The notes beneath the pieces were generated by a model. It was not told the DNA's origin. It saw only the letters and a program-made list of their open reading frames with translations, and searched no databases. A DNA stretch of 64,000 nucleotides from Myxococcales bacterium (lineage in GTDB: Bacteria > Myxococcota_A > UBA9042). Below, in pieces: positions 48,202 to 57,936 of this stretch. Both the position numbers and the translations under genes were made by a program. The stretch's first letter is position 1, and each line of letters starts with the position of its first letter. The stretch lies in the NCBI GenBank assembly GCA_023954815.1, contig JAGSHB010000004.1, positions 1-64,000 on the forward strand, read 5' to 3'.

Positions 48202-48957
48202 ATGGCTGTTGTCACCGATCCACGTCAGATTCTGGATACCTTGCGCAAGCTGCAGGCCATTGATGACGAGATCAAAGATGTGCGCGAAAGTCGCGATGGT
48301 ATGGTCAGCAACCTGACCCGCCTCACCGCAGTCCTCGAGCAGCGCGACGAGCAGCTCGGTGAGATGCGCGGCAAGCTCAGCGAGGCTGAGACCTGGTACG
48401 CCAAGAAGGCGAGCGATCTCGAGATCGAGCGTGAAAAGCTGCAGAAAGCCAAGACCAAGATGAGCGCGGTCTCCCGCAGTCGCGAGTACGTCGCGGTCAA
48501 CCGTGAGCTCGACAATATTCGTAAGAATATCGGGCATCGCGAGGACGAGGTCGAGCGCCTCAACACCGCGATCGAAGAGTTCCGGAGCACCATCGAGTCC
48601 GAAAACGAGAAGGTCAAAGACCTGCGCGCCATGGCGGAGGCGGAAGACGCCAACAGCCGCGACGCGCTCGCCGAGATGGACGGCAAAATCGAAGCCGTCA
48701 ATGTGCGGCGCGCCAAGATCACCGACAAGCTCGAAAATCGGCTGGTGCGGCGCTACGAAAAGATCTTCAAGGCCCGCGATGGTGTCGCTGTCGTCGCCAT
48801 GCTCGACAGCTCTTGCGGCGGCTGCAACATGAACGCACCGCCCCGGTTGATCGAAGCGATCATGCGCGGATCGAGCTTGATTCAGTGCCCCTACTGCAAC
48901 CGCTTCATGTTCCAGGAAACGGCGCACAACGCTGACGGTGAGGCCGTCGCCGTGTAG
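48202..48957 (+). CDS. coiled-coil protein with C4 zinc ribbon
   Basis: This 251-residue soluble protein has a long coiled coil (about 8-180, with regular Leu/Glu/Arg heptads such as LRKLQAIDDEIKDVRESRD) followed by a zinc ribbon. The ribbon has two Cys pairs, CGGC near 207 and CPYC near 231, in the DUF164/zf-RING_7-like arrangement. Bacterial members are conserved but poorly understood and are thought to bind nucleic acid or act as scaffolds. SRSREYVAVNRELDNIRKNI is a conserved-looking family segment. The gene follows the tRNA and ends at a strong terminator. Confidence 0.85.
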   Translation: MAVVTDPRQILDTLRKLQAIDDEIKDVRESRDGMVSNLTRLTAVLEQRDEQLGEMRGKLSEAETWYAKKASDLEIEREKLQKAKTKMSAVSRSREYVAVNRELDNIRKNIGHREDEVERLNTAIEEFRSTIESENEKVKDLRAMAEAEDANSRDALAEMDGKIEAVNVRRAKITDKLENRLVRRYEKIFKARDGVAVVAMLDSSCGGCNMNAPPRLIEAIMRGSSLIQCPYCNRFMFQETAHNADGEAVAV

Positions 48958-48960
48958 CGC

Positions 48961-49031
48961 GCCAACTGCAGTTGCCCAATCATTGTCATCGGCCGGCTTC
49001 CACCCCTGTGGGAGGCGGCTGTTGGCTTTTT
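48961..49031 (+). terminator. intrinsic terminator after the zinc-ribbon gene
   Basis: An outer stem GCCAAC (48961-48966) with GTTGGC (49021-49026) surrounds an inner GC-rich hairpin at 48992-49019 (GGCTTCCAC with GTGGGAGGC, loop CCCT). TTTTT follows at 49027-49031. The 240 nt from here to the next gene show nothing further that I can call. Confidence 0.75.
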
Positions 49032-49271
49032 GTGGACGTCGCAGCCCGACCTTCAGGCGAGCGAATCGATGCAGCGCGACGCCCACAGATCGGGGCATCC
49101 AAGACGCTGTAGGGCTCCGCTACCCAAGGTCGCGGTCAACCACGCGGATAGCGACGACAACTCACGGTCCATCACAGGGTTAGAGGTCTACGTAGAGCCA
49201 CAACCCGGACCTCTGCACAGCTCGTGACGTGGTAAATCGACAGGGCAGGCCGTCGACGGCATGCTCGGCCC

Positions 49272-50594
49272 ATGAACGTCGCCTTCATCGTCATCGTCAT
49301 GGCTTCCGTCCTCTTCGCTGCCCTCACAGGCACGGCCGACGCCGTCGGGCTGGCAGCGCTCAATGGCGCCAAGACCGCGGTTGAGTTGGTGCTCTCACTG
49401 GCGGGCTCGATCACCTTCTTCTTGGGATTGGTCTCCATCGTCGAAGCGGGCGGTGGGCTGGCGATGATGGCCAAGATCATCCGCCCCGTGCTGGTTAAGC
49501 TCTTCCCCGAGATCCCGGCCGACCACCCCGCCATGGGCGCCATGGTCATGAACCTGGCTGCCAACGCGCTAGGTCTCGGCAACGCGGCGACACCCTTTGG
49601 TCTCAAGGCCATGAAGGAACTCAGCACCGTGGCGCCGCACAAGGGCGAAGCCAGCGACGCGATGTGTCTCTTTCTCGCCATCAACACCAGCGGCCTGGCG
49701 ATCTTGCCGACGGGCATCATCGCCCTGCGCGCCGGGCTGGGGTCCACCGATCCAGCGGCGATCTTACCCACCACGCTGCTGGCCACTGGCGCCTCGACGA
49801 TAGCTGGCGTCACCGCCGCGCTGCTCCTGCGCAGGCTACCGATGTTCGCGCCGGGGCAAGTCATAGATCCGCCGGGTGACGAGAGCGCGCCCGACGAAAC
49901 CCAAGGTGATGCAGATACCGCCAGTCTCCCGCTGAATCCCAGCAAAAGTGCCGAAAACCCAAGCGATGAGACGCAAGCTGACGTGACGGAGCCCGAACCC
50001 GTCGGCTCCCTCTGGCCCCTCATTGGGCTGATCTTTGCGCTCGGCGGGCTGGTCTGGGCGGTCCAAGCGTGGGGCCAAGCGGCGAGCGCATGGATCTTGC
50101 CGGCCCTCGTCGCCGGCATGGTCGGGTTCGGTGCCTTGCGCGGGGTCAAGGTCTACGAGGCCTTCATGGTCGGCGCGAAGGAGGGCTTTCAGCTCGCTCT
50201 CGGCATCATCCCCTACCTGGTCGCCGTGTTGGCGGTGGTGTCCATGCTGCGCGCATCGGGTGGTATCGCTGCCCTCGTGGACGCTGTGGGCGGGATCTTC
50301 AGCGCGGTGGGTATGCCGGCTGAGGTGCTGCCGCTCGCCCTGCTCCGCCCGCTGACAGGTTCCGGCGCGTTCGCTATCACCGCCGAGCTCGCCAAGACCC
50401 ACGGAGCCGACAGCGCCATCGGGCTCATCGCCACCACCATGAACGGCTCAACGGAGACCACCTTCTACGTGCTGGCTGTGTATTTCGGCTCGGTCGGGGT
50501 CACACGCGCGCGCTACGCCTTGGCAGCTGGCCTGACGGCGGACATCGTCGGCGCCATCGTCAGCGTCGTCGCTGTGAACTGGCTGCTTCTGTAA
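49272..50594 (+). CDS. SpmA-SpmB fused nucleoside-recognition membrane protein
   Basis: This 440-residue inner-membrane protein contains two 'gate' (nucleoside recognition) domains in one chain. The first half, with KTAVELVLSLAGSITFFLGL, AMVMNLAANALGLGNAATPFG and LAINTSGLAILPT, corresponds to spore maturation protein A. The second half, with EGFQLALGIIPYLVAVLAVVSMLRASGG, LRPLTGSGAF and STETTFYVLAVYFGSVG, corresponds to SpmB. A hydrophilic acidic linker (about 200-245) joins them. In Bacillus the two proteins are separate and act in spore core dehydration; fused forms occur in Gram-negative bacteria with unknown transported molecule. It is convergent with the lamin-tail gene (20 nt apart). Confidence 0.88.
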   Translation: MNVAFIVIVMASVLFAALTGTADAVGLAALNGAKTAVELVLSLAGSITFFLGLVSIVEAGGGLAMMAKIIRPVLVKLFPEIPADHPAMGAMVMNLAANALGLGNAATPFGLKAMKELSTVAPHKGEASDAMCLFLAINTSGLAILPTGIIALRAGLGSTDPAAILPTTLLATGASTIAGVTAALLLRRLPMFAPGQVIDPPGDESAPDETQGDADTASLPLNPSKSAENPSDETQADVTEPEPVGSLWPLIGLIFALGGLVWAVQAWGQAASAWILPALVAGMVGFGALRGVKVYEAFMVGAKEGFQLALGIIPYLVAVLAVVSMLRASGGIAALVDAVGGIFSAVGMPAEVLPLALLRPLTGSGAFAITAELAKTHGADSAIGLIATTMNGSTETTFYVLAVYFGSVGVTRARYALAAGLTADIVGAIVSVVAVNWLLL

Positions 50595-50614
50595 AATCGG
50601 CACCAAACGCTGGG

Positions 50615-53600
50615 CTACTTGCAGACGTTGGCCTTGGCAGGCGTGCCCTTTTCCCGCAATACGCACTTGGGGTGGCTCTGGTTGGTCACCTTGCCAATCT
50701 TGAACTGAAAGCCGCCCTCGTAGACCAGCGAGACATGCTGGCACGTCGACCCCGACCACGACTTGCAGTCGGCGTTTGAGGCGCAGTTTTTCTGGCCCCA
50801 GTCGGTCTTGCTCGAGTCGAGGTTGCTCTGGCTCGCGAGCGTGCCGTAGGCGCACGTGGCACTGATCCAGCAATCGGCCTTGTCGTTGTCAGCCGTCTTG
50901 AGACAGGTGCTCTTGAGCATCATGGACCCGCCGGCGACCCAGGGCCCGTTGAGTGTGACAGAGTCGACCATTTTGCCCGTGGCATTCAACAGGGAAATCG
51001 GCGTTCCCACCTTGGCGGTGATGTCGAAGGCGCCGCCAGCCGCGACGTCCTTGTAGCCGTAGATGGCGCCGATGCTGTTGCTCTGACTTGGCGCAGCCCG
51101 AGCGGCGATGACCACGTAGCCCTTCGAGGGGACCACAATCTTGGCGAAGGCGCCTCCAGCGGTGATCTTGTGACTCTTGGCGCCGCTGACGAGGGTCCAT
51201 CCCGCCAAATCGACGGGTAGGTTTGTCGGATTGTAGAGCTCAAACCACTGGCCGTTTCCATCCTTTAAAGCCGTAGAATCGGGCTGTATCTCGCTAAAGA
51301 GCACCGTTCCGACCGGCGGCGGCAAGGCCTCTTTCTTACACTTGTCACTGCAGCCGTCGCCGGACTGTTTGTTGCCGTCGTCGCACTGCTCGCCCAGGTT
51401 CGCCTCGACGATGTGGTTGCCGCAGCCGGGCTTGGCAACGCACTGGCCGCTCTGGCACCACATACCCGTCGGCCCGTTGCCGCACACCGTGTTGTTCGGC
51501 TTGCCCTTGCACGGGTTAACGCAGCTCGGATTGGCCTTGCCTGGCGATCCGAGGTCACCGAAGCCATAGACAGTCTTGGCGGCACACCACGCGGCGGCTT
51601 GGTCGTTGGCAATCGCGGTCATGGTCACGGGTGCTAGGCTCATCGACTTACCCGTCGTGAGGGGATGCGTCTTCGGGTCCCACTTCACCTCGTCGATCAC
51701 CGCTCCTGCCCACAGCAGTGAGAGATCGTCACCAAAGCTAGGCGACAGATTGATGTCCTGGCTGGCGACCGCCCCTTTGTAGCCATAGGCCGCCGTGACG
51801 CCACCGTTGGCGGTGCTATCGGCCGAATACGCCAGCACCAAGAACCCCTTGGCAGGGACGAGCAGACCGCCCTTGTTGGTGATCTTGTGCTGCTCGATAC
51901 CGCTATTTTTCAGCGTCCAGCCGTTGATATCGATAGGGGTCGTCCCAGGGTTGTACAGCTCGATCCACTGCCCCATGAGCCCGCTCGCCTTGGTCGGACT
52001 CATCATCAACTCACTGATGACCACCGAGCCAGAGGCGTAGAACTCCTTCTTGCACTGCGCTGTGCAGCCATCGCCGGGCACCTTATTGCCGTCGTCGCAG
52101 GCCTCGAAGGCGTCGAGCTTGCCATTGCCGCAGTCTTGGCTGTCGCACGCATCACCAAAGCCGTTCTTATCGGAGTCTTTTTGCGTAGGATTCGGCACTT
52201 GCGGGCAGTTGTCGCACGCATCGCCCACGCCGTCGTAGTCGCCGTCACTCTGGCTCGGATCAGCCAGTTTCGGACACACATCACAGGCGTCGCCGACCTT
52301 GTCGCCATCGCCGTCTGTCTGCTGTGGATTGCTCACAAATGGACAGTTGTCACTGGCGTTGATGATCTTGTCGTCATCTTTGTCACCCGTCGTTGGAACG
52401 CAGCTGATGTTGGCCTTACCCGGGGTACCAAAGAGCCCCGGGCTTCCTGCGATGGCGGTTTGCGCGTCGCACCAGTGGTTGGTGTCGTCGTTGGCGAGGG
52501 TGTGCAGCTTCGACGGGTCCAACTGCCAGCCCAGCCCTTTTTGGGTGGTCGCATTCCACGTCCAGGTCACCCGATCGACGACGAGATTGTTCGTCGGGTC
52601 GATGAGGCTGAGCGCATCCTTTGTCAGGTCAAAAGTCACCTGTGGATTGCCGCCCGTCGTGAACGCATAGCCCGGTTGTACGCCGCCATTGCTCGCTGCG
52701 TTGCTGGTATTGGCCAACACCAGGTAGCCCTTCGCCGGCACCAACACGGCGCCTGAGATGGTGTGCAGCACGCCCGCGCCGCCGCTGGCTTTGTCGACCT
52801 TGACCTGCCATCCACCGATGTTCACGTCGAAAGAACCGGGATTGTGCAATTCGATCCACTGCGGCGTCGCTGCACTCGACCAAATCATCACCTCGCTGAT
52901 GACGACCTTGCCGGGTTTGGGCGGCGCTGCTTTGCAGTTTTCGCAGCCGTCGCCGCTCAGCAGATTGCCGTCATCGCAGGTCTCGGACAGATCGAGCTCC
53001 CCATCTCCGCACACCGCCGGGTCGCACACATCGCCGGAGCCGTCATCGTCGCTGTCTTTTTGGTCGGTATTGCTAAGCAGTTTGCAGTTGTCACACGCGT
53101 CACCAACGGTGTCCTTGTCGCCGTCGATCTGATCCTTATTGGCCACCTTTGGGCAGTTGTCTTTGCTGTCGATCACGCCGTCGCTGTCCGCATCGGCAGG
53201 CGCCTTGCACGGCAGGTTGACCTGCCCGGGCGAGCCCTTGTCTCCACCAGGTAGCGGCGCATCTCCGAGGCAGTAGTTCGCGCGGCTGTCGTTACCTGCC
53301 GCCGTGGTCTGGGTAGCATCGAGACTCATGGAGTGCCCCGACGCGCCGTTGATGTCCCAGGCGGCGTCCCACGTCACCGTATCGAGCACCACGGCTCCAG
53401 CCTTAATGACGATGGAATCAGAGAAGTTGTTGAGCCCTACTTTCTTGTAGACATAGTCGATCGACACGCCGCCGTTTTTCGACTTTTCGCCGTTATTTCC
53501 AAGCACGATGACGCCTTTGGGCGGCACGGTCAGCGGTTTGCAGGGATGGATGACGTGGCTATCGACACCTGCGGTCTCCGTCAGGGTGATTCCCCCCAGG

Positions 53601-54103
53601 TTGAGCACCTTTGTGCTCATGTTGCGCAGTTCGATCCACTCTCCAGTGCTATCTGCCGCCGCGGACGGATTGATCATCAGCTCGGTAACGATGAGATCGC
53701 CCGGCTGCAGGTCCGCTTGGGGAGTCGGCGGATTGCCCGTGGCCACGCAGCCCGGCACGCAAGCGCCGCCCGCGCCAGTGACCCAGTTGTCGTCACATGC
53801 GCAAGAGAAGCCGGCCGGCCCCCCAACCGTGCAGACCGTCTTGTGGTCCTCCGTGCAGGGGTTGGGCGAGCACGGGCCAGCCACGTCAGCGCCCACGCCA
53901 TCTAGCGGCACATCCACGGCGCCGCCGTCGACAAGACCACTATCTTGAGCAGCTCCGGTATCCGGCTGAAAACTGGGCACGTCGATGTTTGCCCACGGAT
54001 TGTAGGTGTCCTGACCATCATCGGGCTGACCCGTGCAGCCACTGAACGAACTCACAAGCAGTAGCGCCAGCAGTACGCGGCTTGGGCGGTCGATCACATC
54101 CAT
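50615..54103 (-). CDS. lipoprotein with four lamin-tail domains and Cys-rich repeats
   Basis: This 1162-residue lipoprotein has a signal ending SFSGC. An EGF-like Cys region (CSPNPCTEDHKTVC) is followed by four lamin-tail-like beta domains, each opening with a VISE-LMI-type strand and a WIELYNP motif (LIVTELMINPS, VVISEVMIWSS, VVISELMMSPT, VLFSEIQPDS). Two sets of Asp-rich thrombospondin type 3 repeats (DSDGVIDSKDNCPKVANKD and later) probably bind Ca. Three CDDGN-x-x-x-GDGC repeats (DUF4215-like) separate the domains. The protein is likely displayed outside the cell. The start at 54103 has GGAG about 8 nt upstream; an ATG eight codons earlier is less likely. It follows dacB by 32 nt, probably on the same transcript. 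Confidence 0.88.
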   Translation of the reverse strand: MDVIDRPSRVLLALLLVSSFSGCTGQPDDGQDTYNPWANIDVPSFQPDTGAAQDSGLVDGGAVDVPLDGVGADVAGPCSPNPCTEDHKTVCTVGGPAGFSCACDDNWVTGAGGACVPGCVATGNPPTPQADLQPGDLIVTELMINPSAAADSTGEWIELRNMSTKVLNLGGITLTETAGVDSHVIHPCKPLTVPPKGVIVLGNNGEKSKNGGVSIDYVYKKVGLNNFSDSIVIKAGAVVLDTVTWDAAWDINGASGHSMSLDATQTTAAGNDSRANYCLGDAPLPGGDKGSPGQVNLPCKAPADADSDGVIDSKDNCPKVANKDQIDGDKDTVGDACDNCKLLSNTDQKDSDDDGSGDVCDPAVCGDGELDLSETCDDGNLLSGDGCENCKAAPPKPGKVVISEVMIWSSAATPQWIELHNPGSFDVNIGGWQVKVDKASGGAGVLHTISGAVLVPAKGYLVLANTSNAASNGGVQPGYAFTTGGNPQVTFDLTKDALSLIDPTNNLVVDRVTWTWNATTQKGLGWQLDPSKLHTLANDDTNHWCDAQTAIAGSPGLFGTPGKANISCVPTTGDKDDDKIINASDNCPFVSNPQQTDGDGDKVGDACDVCPKLADPSQSDGDYDGVGDACDNCPQVPNPTQKDSDKNGFGDACDSQDCGNGKLDAFEACDDGNKVPGDGCTAQCKKEFYASGSVVISELMMSPTKASGLMGQWIELYNPGTTPIDINGWTLKNSGIEQHKITNKGGLLVPAKGFLVLAYSADSTANGGVTAAYGYKGAVASQDINLSPSFGDDLSLLWAGAVIDEVKWDPKTHPLTTGKSMSLAPVTMTAIANDQAAAWCAAKTVYGFGDLGSPGKANPSCVNPCKGKPNNTVCGNGPTGMWCQSGQCVAKPGCGNHIVEANLGEQCDDGNKQSGDGCSDKCKKEALPPPVGTVLFSEIQPDSTALKDGNGQWFELYNPTNLPVDLAGWTLVSGAKSHKITAGGAFAKIVVPSKGYVVIAARAAPSQSNSIGAIYGYKDVAAGGAFDITAKVGTPISLLNATGKMVDSVTLNGPWVAGGSMMLKSTCLKTADNDKADCWISATCAYGTLASQSNLDSSKTDWGQKNCASNADCKSWSGSTCQHVSLVYEGGFQFKIGKVTNQSHPKCVLREKGTPAKANVCK

Positions 54104-54135
54104 CAAATCTCTCTCCCGGCAGATCATGGCCAGCG

Positions 54136-55722
54136 CTATTTATGCGCCTTTTTTCGGGTCTTGGCGCGTTTGCGGGCACGGCGCCGCTTCGACTTCTTCC
54201 GCTTTTTCACTTTCGAGCGTACCGGCTTCTTCTTGACGACTGGCGGCGGCGTCAACTTGCCCGTTGGGTCGAGCAAGTAGGTCAGAAAACGGTCATGTAC
54301 CCGACGATAGAGGTAGGCTGGCTGCCGGACACCGTTGTAAAACAAGGCGAAAGCATAGCGATGTCCGCCGCCAAATGCGAAACCTGCCAGCGCGGTCACA
54401 TCGTCGAGCGTGCCGGTCTTGGCGAAGATCTTGCCGCGCGTGGCGGGCAACTTCATGCGCCGTCGCAATGTGCCGTCGACCCCTCCAACTGCGAGCGTGC
54501 GGCGCCACTGCCGACTCTTGGGTTCTTTGCCGCTCATGGCGACGAGCAGGCGTACGACCGCAGTCGTGGTCACCCGGTTGGCATGGTACAGGCCGGAGCC
54601 ATTGCCCAATTTTACCGTCGCCCAGTCGATGCCGGAGTCGGCGAACGTCTTGCGGACGGCCGCTTCCCCCTTTGCGCATGTGCCTGGCGCGCCCATGACG
54701 CGTTCGCCCGCCAGCTTGAAAAACGTCTCCGCGTATCCGTTATGGCTAAACTTGTTACAAAAACTCATCAGGTCGAAGACCGGCTTCGACCGATGTGAGC
54801 CTATCTGACGCAGGGATTTCCGCGACTCCGCAGGCGCTTTACCAAAGGAGACCTTACCGACCTTCACGCCGCGATCGCGGAGCATTTGCGCAAACGCGTG
54901 GGCTGCATGGAAAGCCGCATTGGCGACCCGACGGCGGCCCGCAACGATGCGCTTACGACCCATTCCCATGATGCCGCGCACGACCACAGTGGTCTTCCTA
55001 CCCGGTCCGTCCTTGGTCGCCACGGTCAGGCCACGGCGCTTGCCCTTCACCATCTTCGCTCGGTTGTCCACAGCGATGGCTGCGCTGGGCGGAGAGATGA
55101 CCACGACGGGTTTGGCCCCCACTTTTGGCCCACGCTCGACGCTGATGACGATCGTGCCCCGGTCGACGTTGAGCGCATCGATGGGCGCACGATAGCTCGC
55201 ATCCGTGGTCTTTTCGCGGAAGCCGCGGGGCAACTTGTTGTCGAATAAGGTGCTGTCGATCACGAGCTGGCGGACGCGCGTCACCTTAGCGCTGACCACT
55301 TTGTCGGCCAGCTTTCCCAGATCTCGTTTACTGAGCGACGGATCGCCACCGCCGATGAGATAGAGCTTCTTGGCACGGCCTTTGGTCACCCCATCCGCCA
55401 CCACCCGCGTGACCAACCGGTCCGATAGATGCACCGCACGTGCCGCAGCCGCAGTGGCGAAGAGCTTGCTGACCGATGCCGGTGTGAGCCCGCGTTGACC
55501 GTTGTGGTCGAAGACAACTTTGCCCGTATCCAGATCGAGCACGGTGCCAAAGGCGACAAAGGGCTTCCTGGCGCTGGTGAGGATCTGTTTCAGTTTGACA
55601 GCGCTGGGTACGGGGCTGTTGTCGACCTTTGCTGGTGCCTGGACGGCCGCGAAGGAAGTCACGGGAGCAAGGCCACAGAGTGCAGCGATAAAAGTCCCTA
55701 TCAGGGCGATTTTTCGGGTCAT
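54136..55722 (-). CDS. dacB: PBP4-type D-Ala-D-Ala carboxypeptidase/endopeptidase
   Basis: This 528-residue periplasmic class C penicillin-binding protein trims peptidoglycan stem peptides or cross-links. After a signal peptide (1-26, ending SFAAV), the active-site motifs are in order: SVSK (Ser83-Lys86), SHN near 324 and KTG near 435. The spacing between the first two reflects the extra domains typical of PBP4. The last ~35 residues are a Lys/Arg-rich tail (KKKPVRSKVKKRKKSKRRR), unusual for the family, which could bind teichoic acid-like or other anionic polymers, or DNA. The start at 55722 has GGAG 8 nt upstream; the frame runs 79 codons further without coding character. Confidence 0.92.
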   Translation of the reverse strand: MTRKIALIGTFIAALCGLAPVTSFAAVQAPAKVDNSPVPSAVKLKQILTSARKPFVAFGTVLDLDTGKVVFDHNGQRGLTPASVSKLFATAAAARAVHLSDRLVTRVVADGVTKGRAKKLYLIGGGDPSLSKRDLGKLADKVVSAKVTRVRQLVIDSTLFDNKLPRGFREKTTDASYRAPIDALNVDRGTIVISVERGPKVGAKPVVVISPPSAAIAVDNRAKMVKGKRRGLTVATKDGPGRKTTVVVRGIMGMGRKRIVAGRRRVANAAFHAAHAFAQMLRDRGVKVGKVSFGKAPAESRKSLRQIGSHRSKPVFDLMSFCNKFSHNGYAETFFKLAGERVMGAPGTCAKGEAAVRKTFADSGIDWATVKLGNGSGLYHANRVTTTAVVRLLVAMSGKEPKSRQWRRTLAVGGVDGTLRRRMKLPATRGKIFAKTGTLDDVTALAGFAFGGGHRYAFALFYNGVRQPAYLYRRVHDRFLTYLLDPTGKLTPPPVVKKKPVRSKVKKRKKSKRRRARKRAKTRKKAHK

Positions 55723-55959
55723 TTGCCAGCTCCGAGCTTGTCGGTTGTCACGGATGGACTGCCCCACGGCAGCTTCTGCGACGCCCCACCAACACCACAA
55801 CGCACGGTGTGGGCCGCGCATTCTACCGCAGTCTCCCAGCAATGCGATCTTGCGCCCCAAAACCCATCGGCGAGCCCCAACAGACTGCGCTCTTCCACGT
55901 CGTTTGGCTGAGACAGGCTCACTTGGATCGCGGAGTTCTTCGACGACGAGCAGAGACAA

Positions 55960-57783
55960 TCAACCGCTGCGCGGCGCGTGGACGCCCGGAGCGCGGCGGC
56001 CGACTGTGACCGTATCGGCGACAGCCAAGGCAACGAGCGTCGCCTGCAGGCTCGTCTGACCACGAAAGTGATTGGCTTCCAGCCGACAGACTGCGTCGAC
56101 CCGATCCCCGGCCTGGAGGATATGCGGTTGCCCGTCATGACCCGTGGCATCGAGCAAGGCAGCGCTGCCAAACGCCCCGACACCACGGCGGCCCCACATG
56201 GGCCGGTCGCTATCCCCCTCGACCAGCTTGGCCTTGAGCCAGGCCCCGTCTTGGCCAACACGCCGCGCCTCAGCGAGCACCGAACCACGCACCAGGAACA
56301 GCGGCTTCCGATTGCCCTTGCCGAAGGGCTCCAGGGCGTGGAGCTCGTCGACCAGCCCGAGCTGCAGCGCGGCGACGTCGAGCTCCGCGTCCACCTGTAG
56401 TTCCCGCACGCGGTCAGAGACAGGCAAGGTGCTGGCTACGTGGGCGACCATCCCCTCCCGAAAGGCGGTGATGTGGTCGCCCGGCAGGGTGACCCCGGCG
56501 GCGAAGTAGTGGCCGCCGTAGCGCGAAAACAGCGCATCTGTTGGAAGGGCGCTCGACTGCAGCGCGTCGAGACCAGCGACCAAGTCGTAGCCCGGAATCG
56601 ACCGTCCAGAGCCGCGCGCCACGCCGTCCTGCAGCGAGAGCACAAAAGTCGGCACGTTGTAGCGATCCTTCAACCGAGCGGCGACAATCCCGACCACCCC
56701 ACTGTGCCAGCCCTCACCGGCCACCACGATGGCGTGCTCACGGCCCGGCTGCGCTTCTGCGGCGACCAAGGCAGCTTCGACTACCTCGCCTTGGATACGG
56801 CGACGACGACCGTTTTCGAGCTCGACGCGCTCAGCGAGCTCGGTGGCCACTCCGGGATCTTCGGTGGTGAGCAGATCAAACGCTGCCTGAGCGCTCGCGA
56901 CACGACCGGCGGCGTTGATGCGGGGGCCTAAGGCAAACCCGACGTGATCGGCTGCGACCTTGCCCGTCAGCCGGGCCTTTTCGGCGAGGGCACGTACCCC
57001 TGGGCGCGTGGAGCTACCCAGCCGCCGCAAACCATGCCATGCCAGGACGCGGTTGATATGCCGGAGCGGCACCATGTCTGCGATCGTGCCGAGCGCGGCC
57101 AATTGCAATAGATCGCCGATCCCAGGAGCAGTTTGGCGCGTGCAATGACCCGCAGCGACGAGTGACCGGCGCAGCCCCTGCACCAGCACCAACGCGACAC
57201 CCACCGCACACAGGCCTTCGTCTGGATAGGTGCAGTCGGGACGCCGGGGGTTGAGGAGCGCCGTGGCATTGGGTGAGGTTTCGCCCAGCAAGTGATGATC
57301 GACCACGATAAAATCGACCCCGCGCTCACGCACCCGCCCGATGGCCTCCACCGCCTTGGAACCGCAGTCCACGCTGATAAAGAGCTGCACGCCCTCGTCG
57401 CAGAGCTCCATCAGCCGCTCGGGATGCAGACCGTAGCCGTCACGGAATCGGTCAGGCAGGAAGACCATGGGTTTCGCGCCTACCCGACTCAGAAAATCGT
57501 GCATCAGCGCCGTCGCGCTCACACAGTCGACGTCGTAGTCGCCGTAAACACAGATCTGCTCGCCAGCCATCACCGCTTGGGCGATTCGCTCAGCTGCGAC
57601 CTGTGCGTCGGCCATCAGCCAGGGATCGGGCAGCGAGGCCAACGAGGGCTTCAAGAAGGCCGCAGCCTCGTCGACATCGGTCAGCCCGCGATTGACCAGC
57701 AAACGAGCGGCGAAGGGCGAAATCTGACAACCCGCCGCCAGGGCGCTCACCACCTCTTCGTTCGGCTCAAGAACGGTCCACAT
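55960..57783 (-). CDS. recJ: single-stranded-DNA exonuclease RecJ
   Basis: This 5'-to-3' ssDNA exonuclease acts in recombination and mismatch repair. The 607-residue protein has the DHH-family metal motifs in order: VYGDYDVDCVSAT, FISVDCGSKA and FIVVDHHLLG. DGYGLHPERL and the later DHVGFALGPRINAAGRVASA (DHHA1 region) follow. One detail is Cys in place of the usual Gly after DYDVD. GGAGGAG lies just before this ATG; the GTG six codons upstream is less favoured. It follows secF by 153 nt in the same direction, and dacB follows it. Confidence 0.95.
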   Translation of the reverse strand: MWTVLEPNEEVVSALAAGCQISPFAARLLVNRGLTDVDEAAAFLKPSLASLPDPWLMADAQVAAERIAQAVMAGEQICVYGDYDVDCVSATALMHDFLSRVGAKPMVFLPDRFRDGYGLHPERLMELCDEGVQLFISVDCGSKAVEAIGRVRERGVDFIVVDHHLLGETSPNATALLNPRRPDCTYPDEGLCAVGVALVLVQGLRRSLVAAGHCTRQTAPGIGDLLQLAALGTIADMVPLRHINRVLAWHGLRRLGSSTRPGVRALAEKARLTGKVAADHVGFALGPRINAAGRVASAQAAFDLLTTEDPGVATELAERVELENGRRRRIQGEVVEAALVAAEAQPGREHAIVVAGEGWHSGVVGIVAARLKDRYNVPTFVLSLQDGVARGSGRSIPGYDLVAGLDALQSSALPTDALFSRYGGHYFAAGVTLPGDHITAFREGMVAHVASTLPVSDRVRELQVDAELDVAALQLGLVDELHALEPFGKGNRKPLFLVRGSVLAEARRVGQDGAWLKAKLVEGDSDRPMWGRRGVGAFGSAALLDATGHDGQPHILQAGDRVDAVCRLEANHFRGQTSLQATLVALAVADTVTVGRRAPGVHAPRSG

Positions 57784-57879
57784 ATCTCCTCCAGCTTTCA
57801 CGCTATGACACAGCTAGGACAGGTTCTGACTGGCTCGCCCCTGCCTCTCGTGAAAATCACCCGGAAATTCGGCCCAAAA

Positions 57880-57913
57880 GCGCAACTGGCCGACCCCATG
57901 AGGAGCCGGCCAG
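57880..57913 (-). terminator. possible terminator after secF
   Basis: A perfect 7-bp stem CTGGCCG/CGGCCAG (57886-57892 with 57907-57913) with a 14-nt loop is followed on the minus strand by TTGCGCTTTTG. The T-tract is interrupted, so this could be a weak or processing hairpin between secF and recJ. Confidence 0.45.
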
Positions 57914-57936
57914 CGATGCGTTTGTAGGTGCGAACC

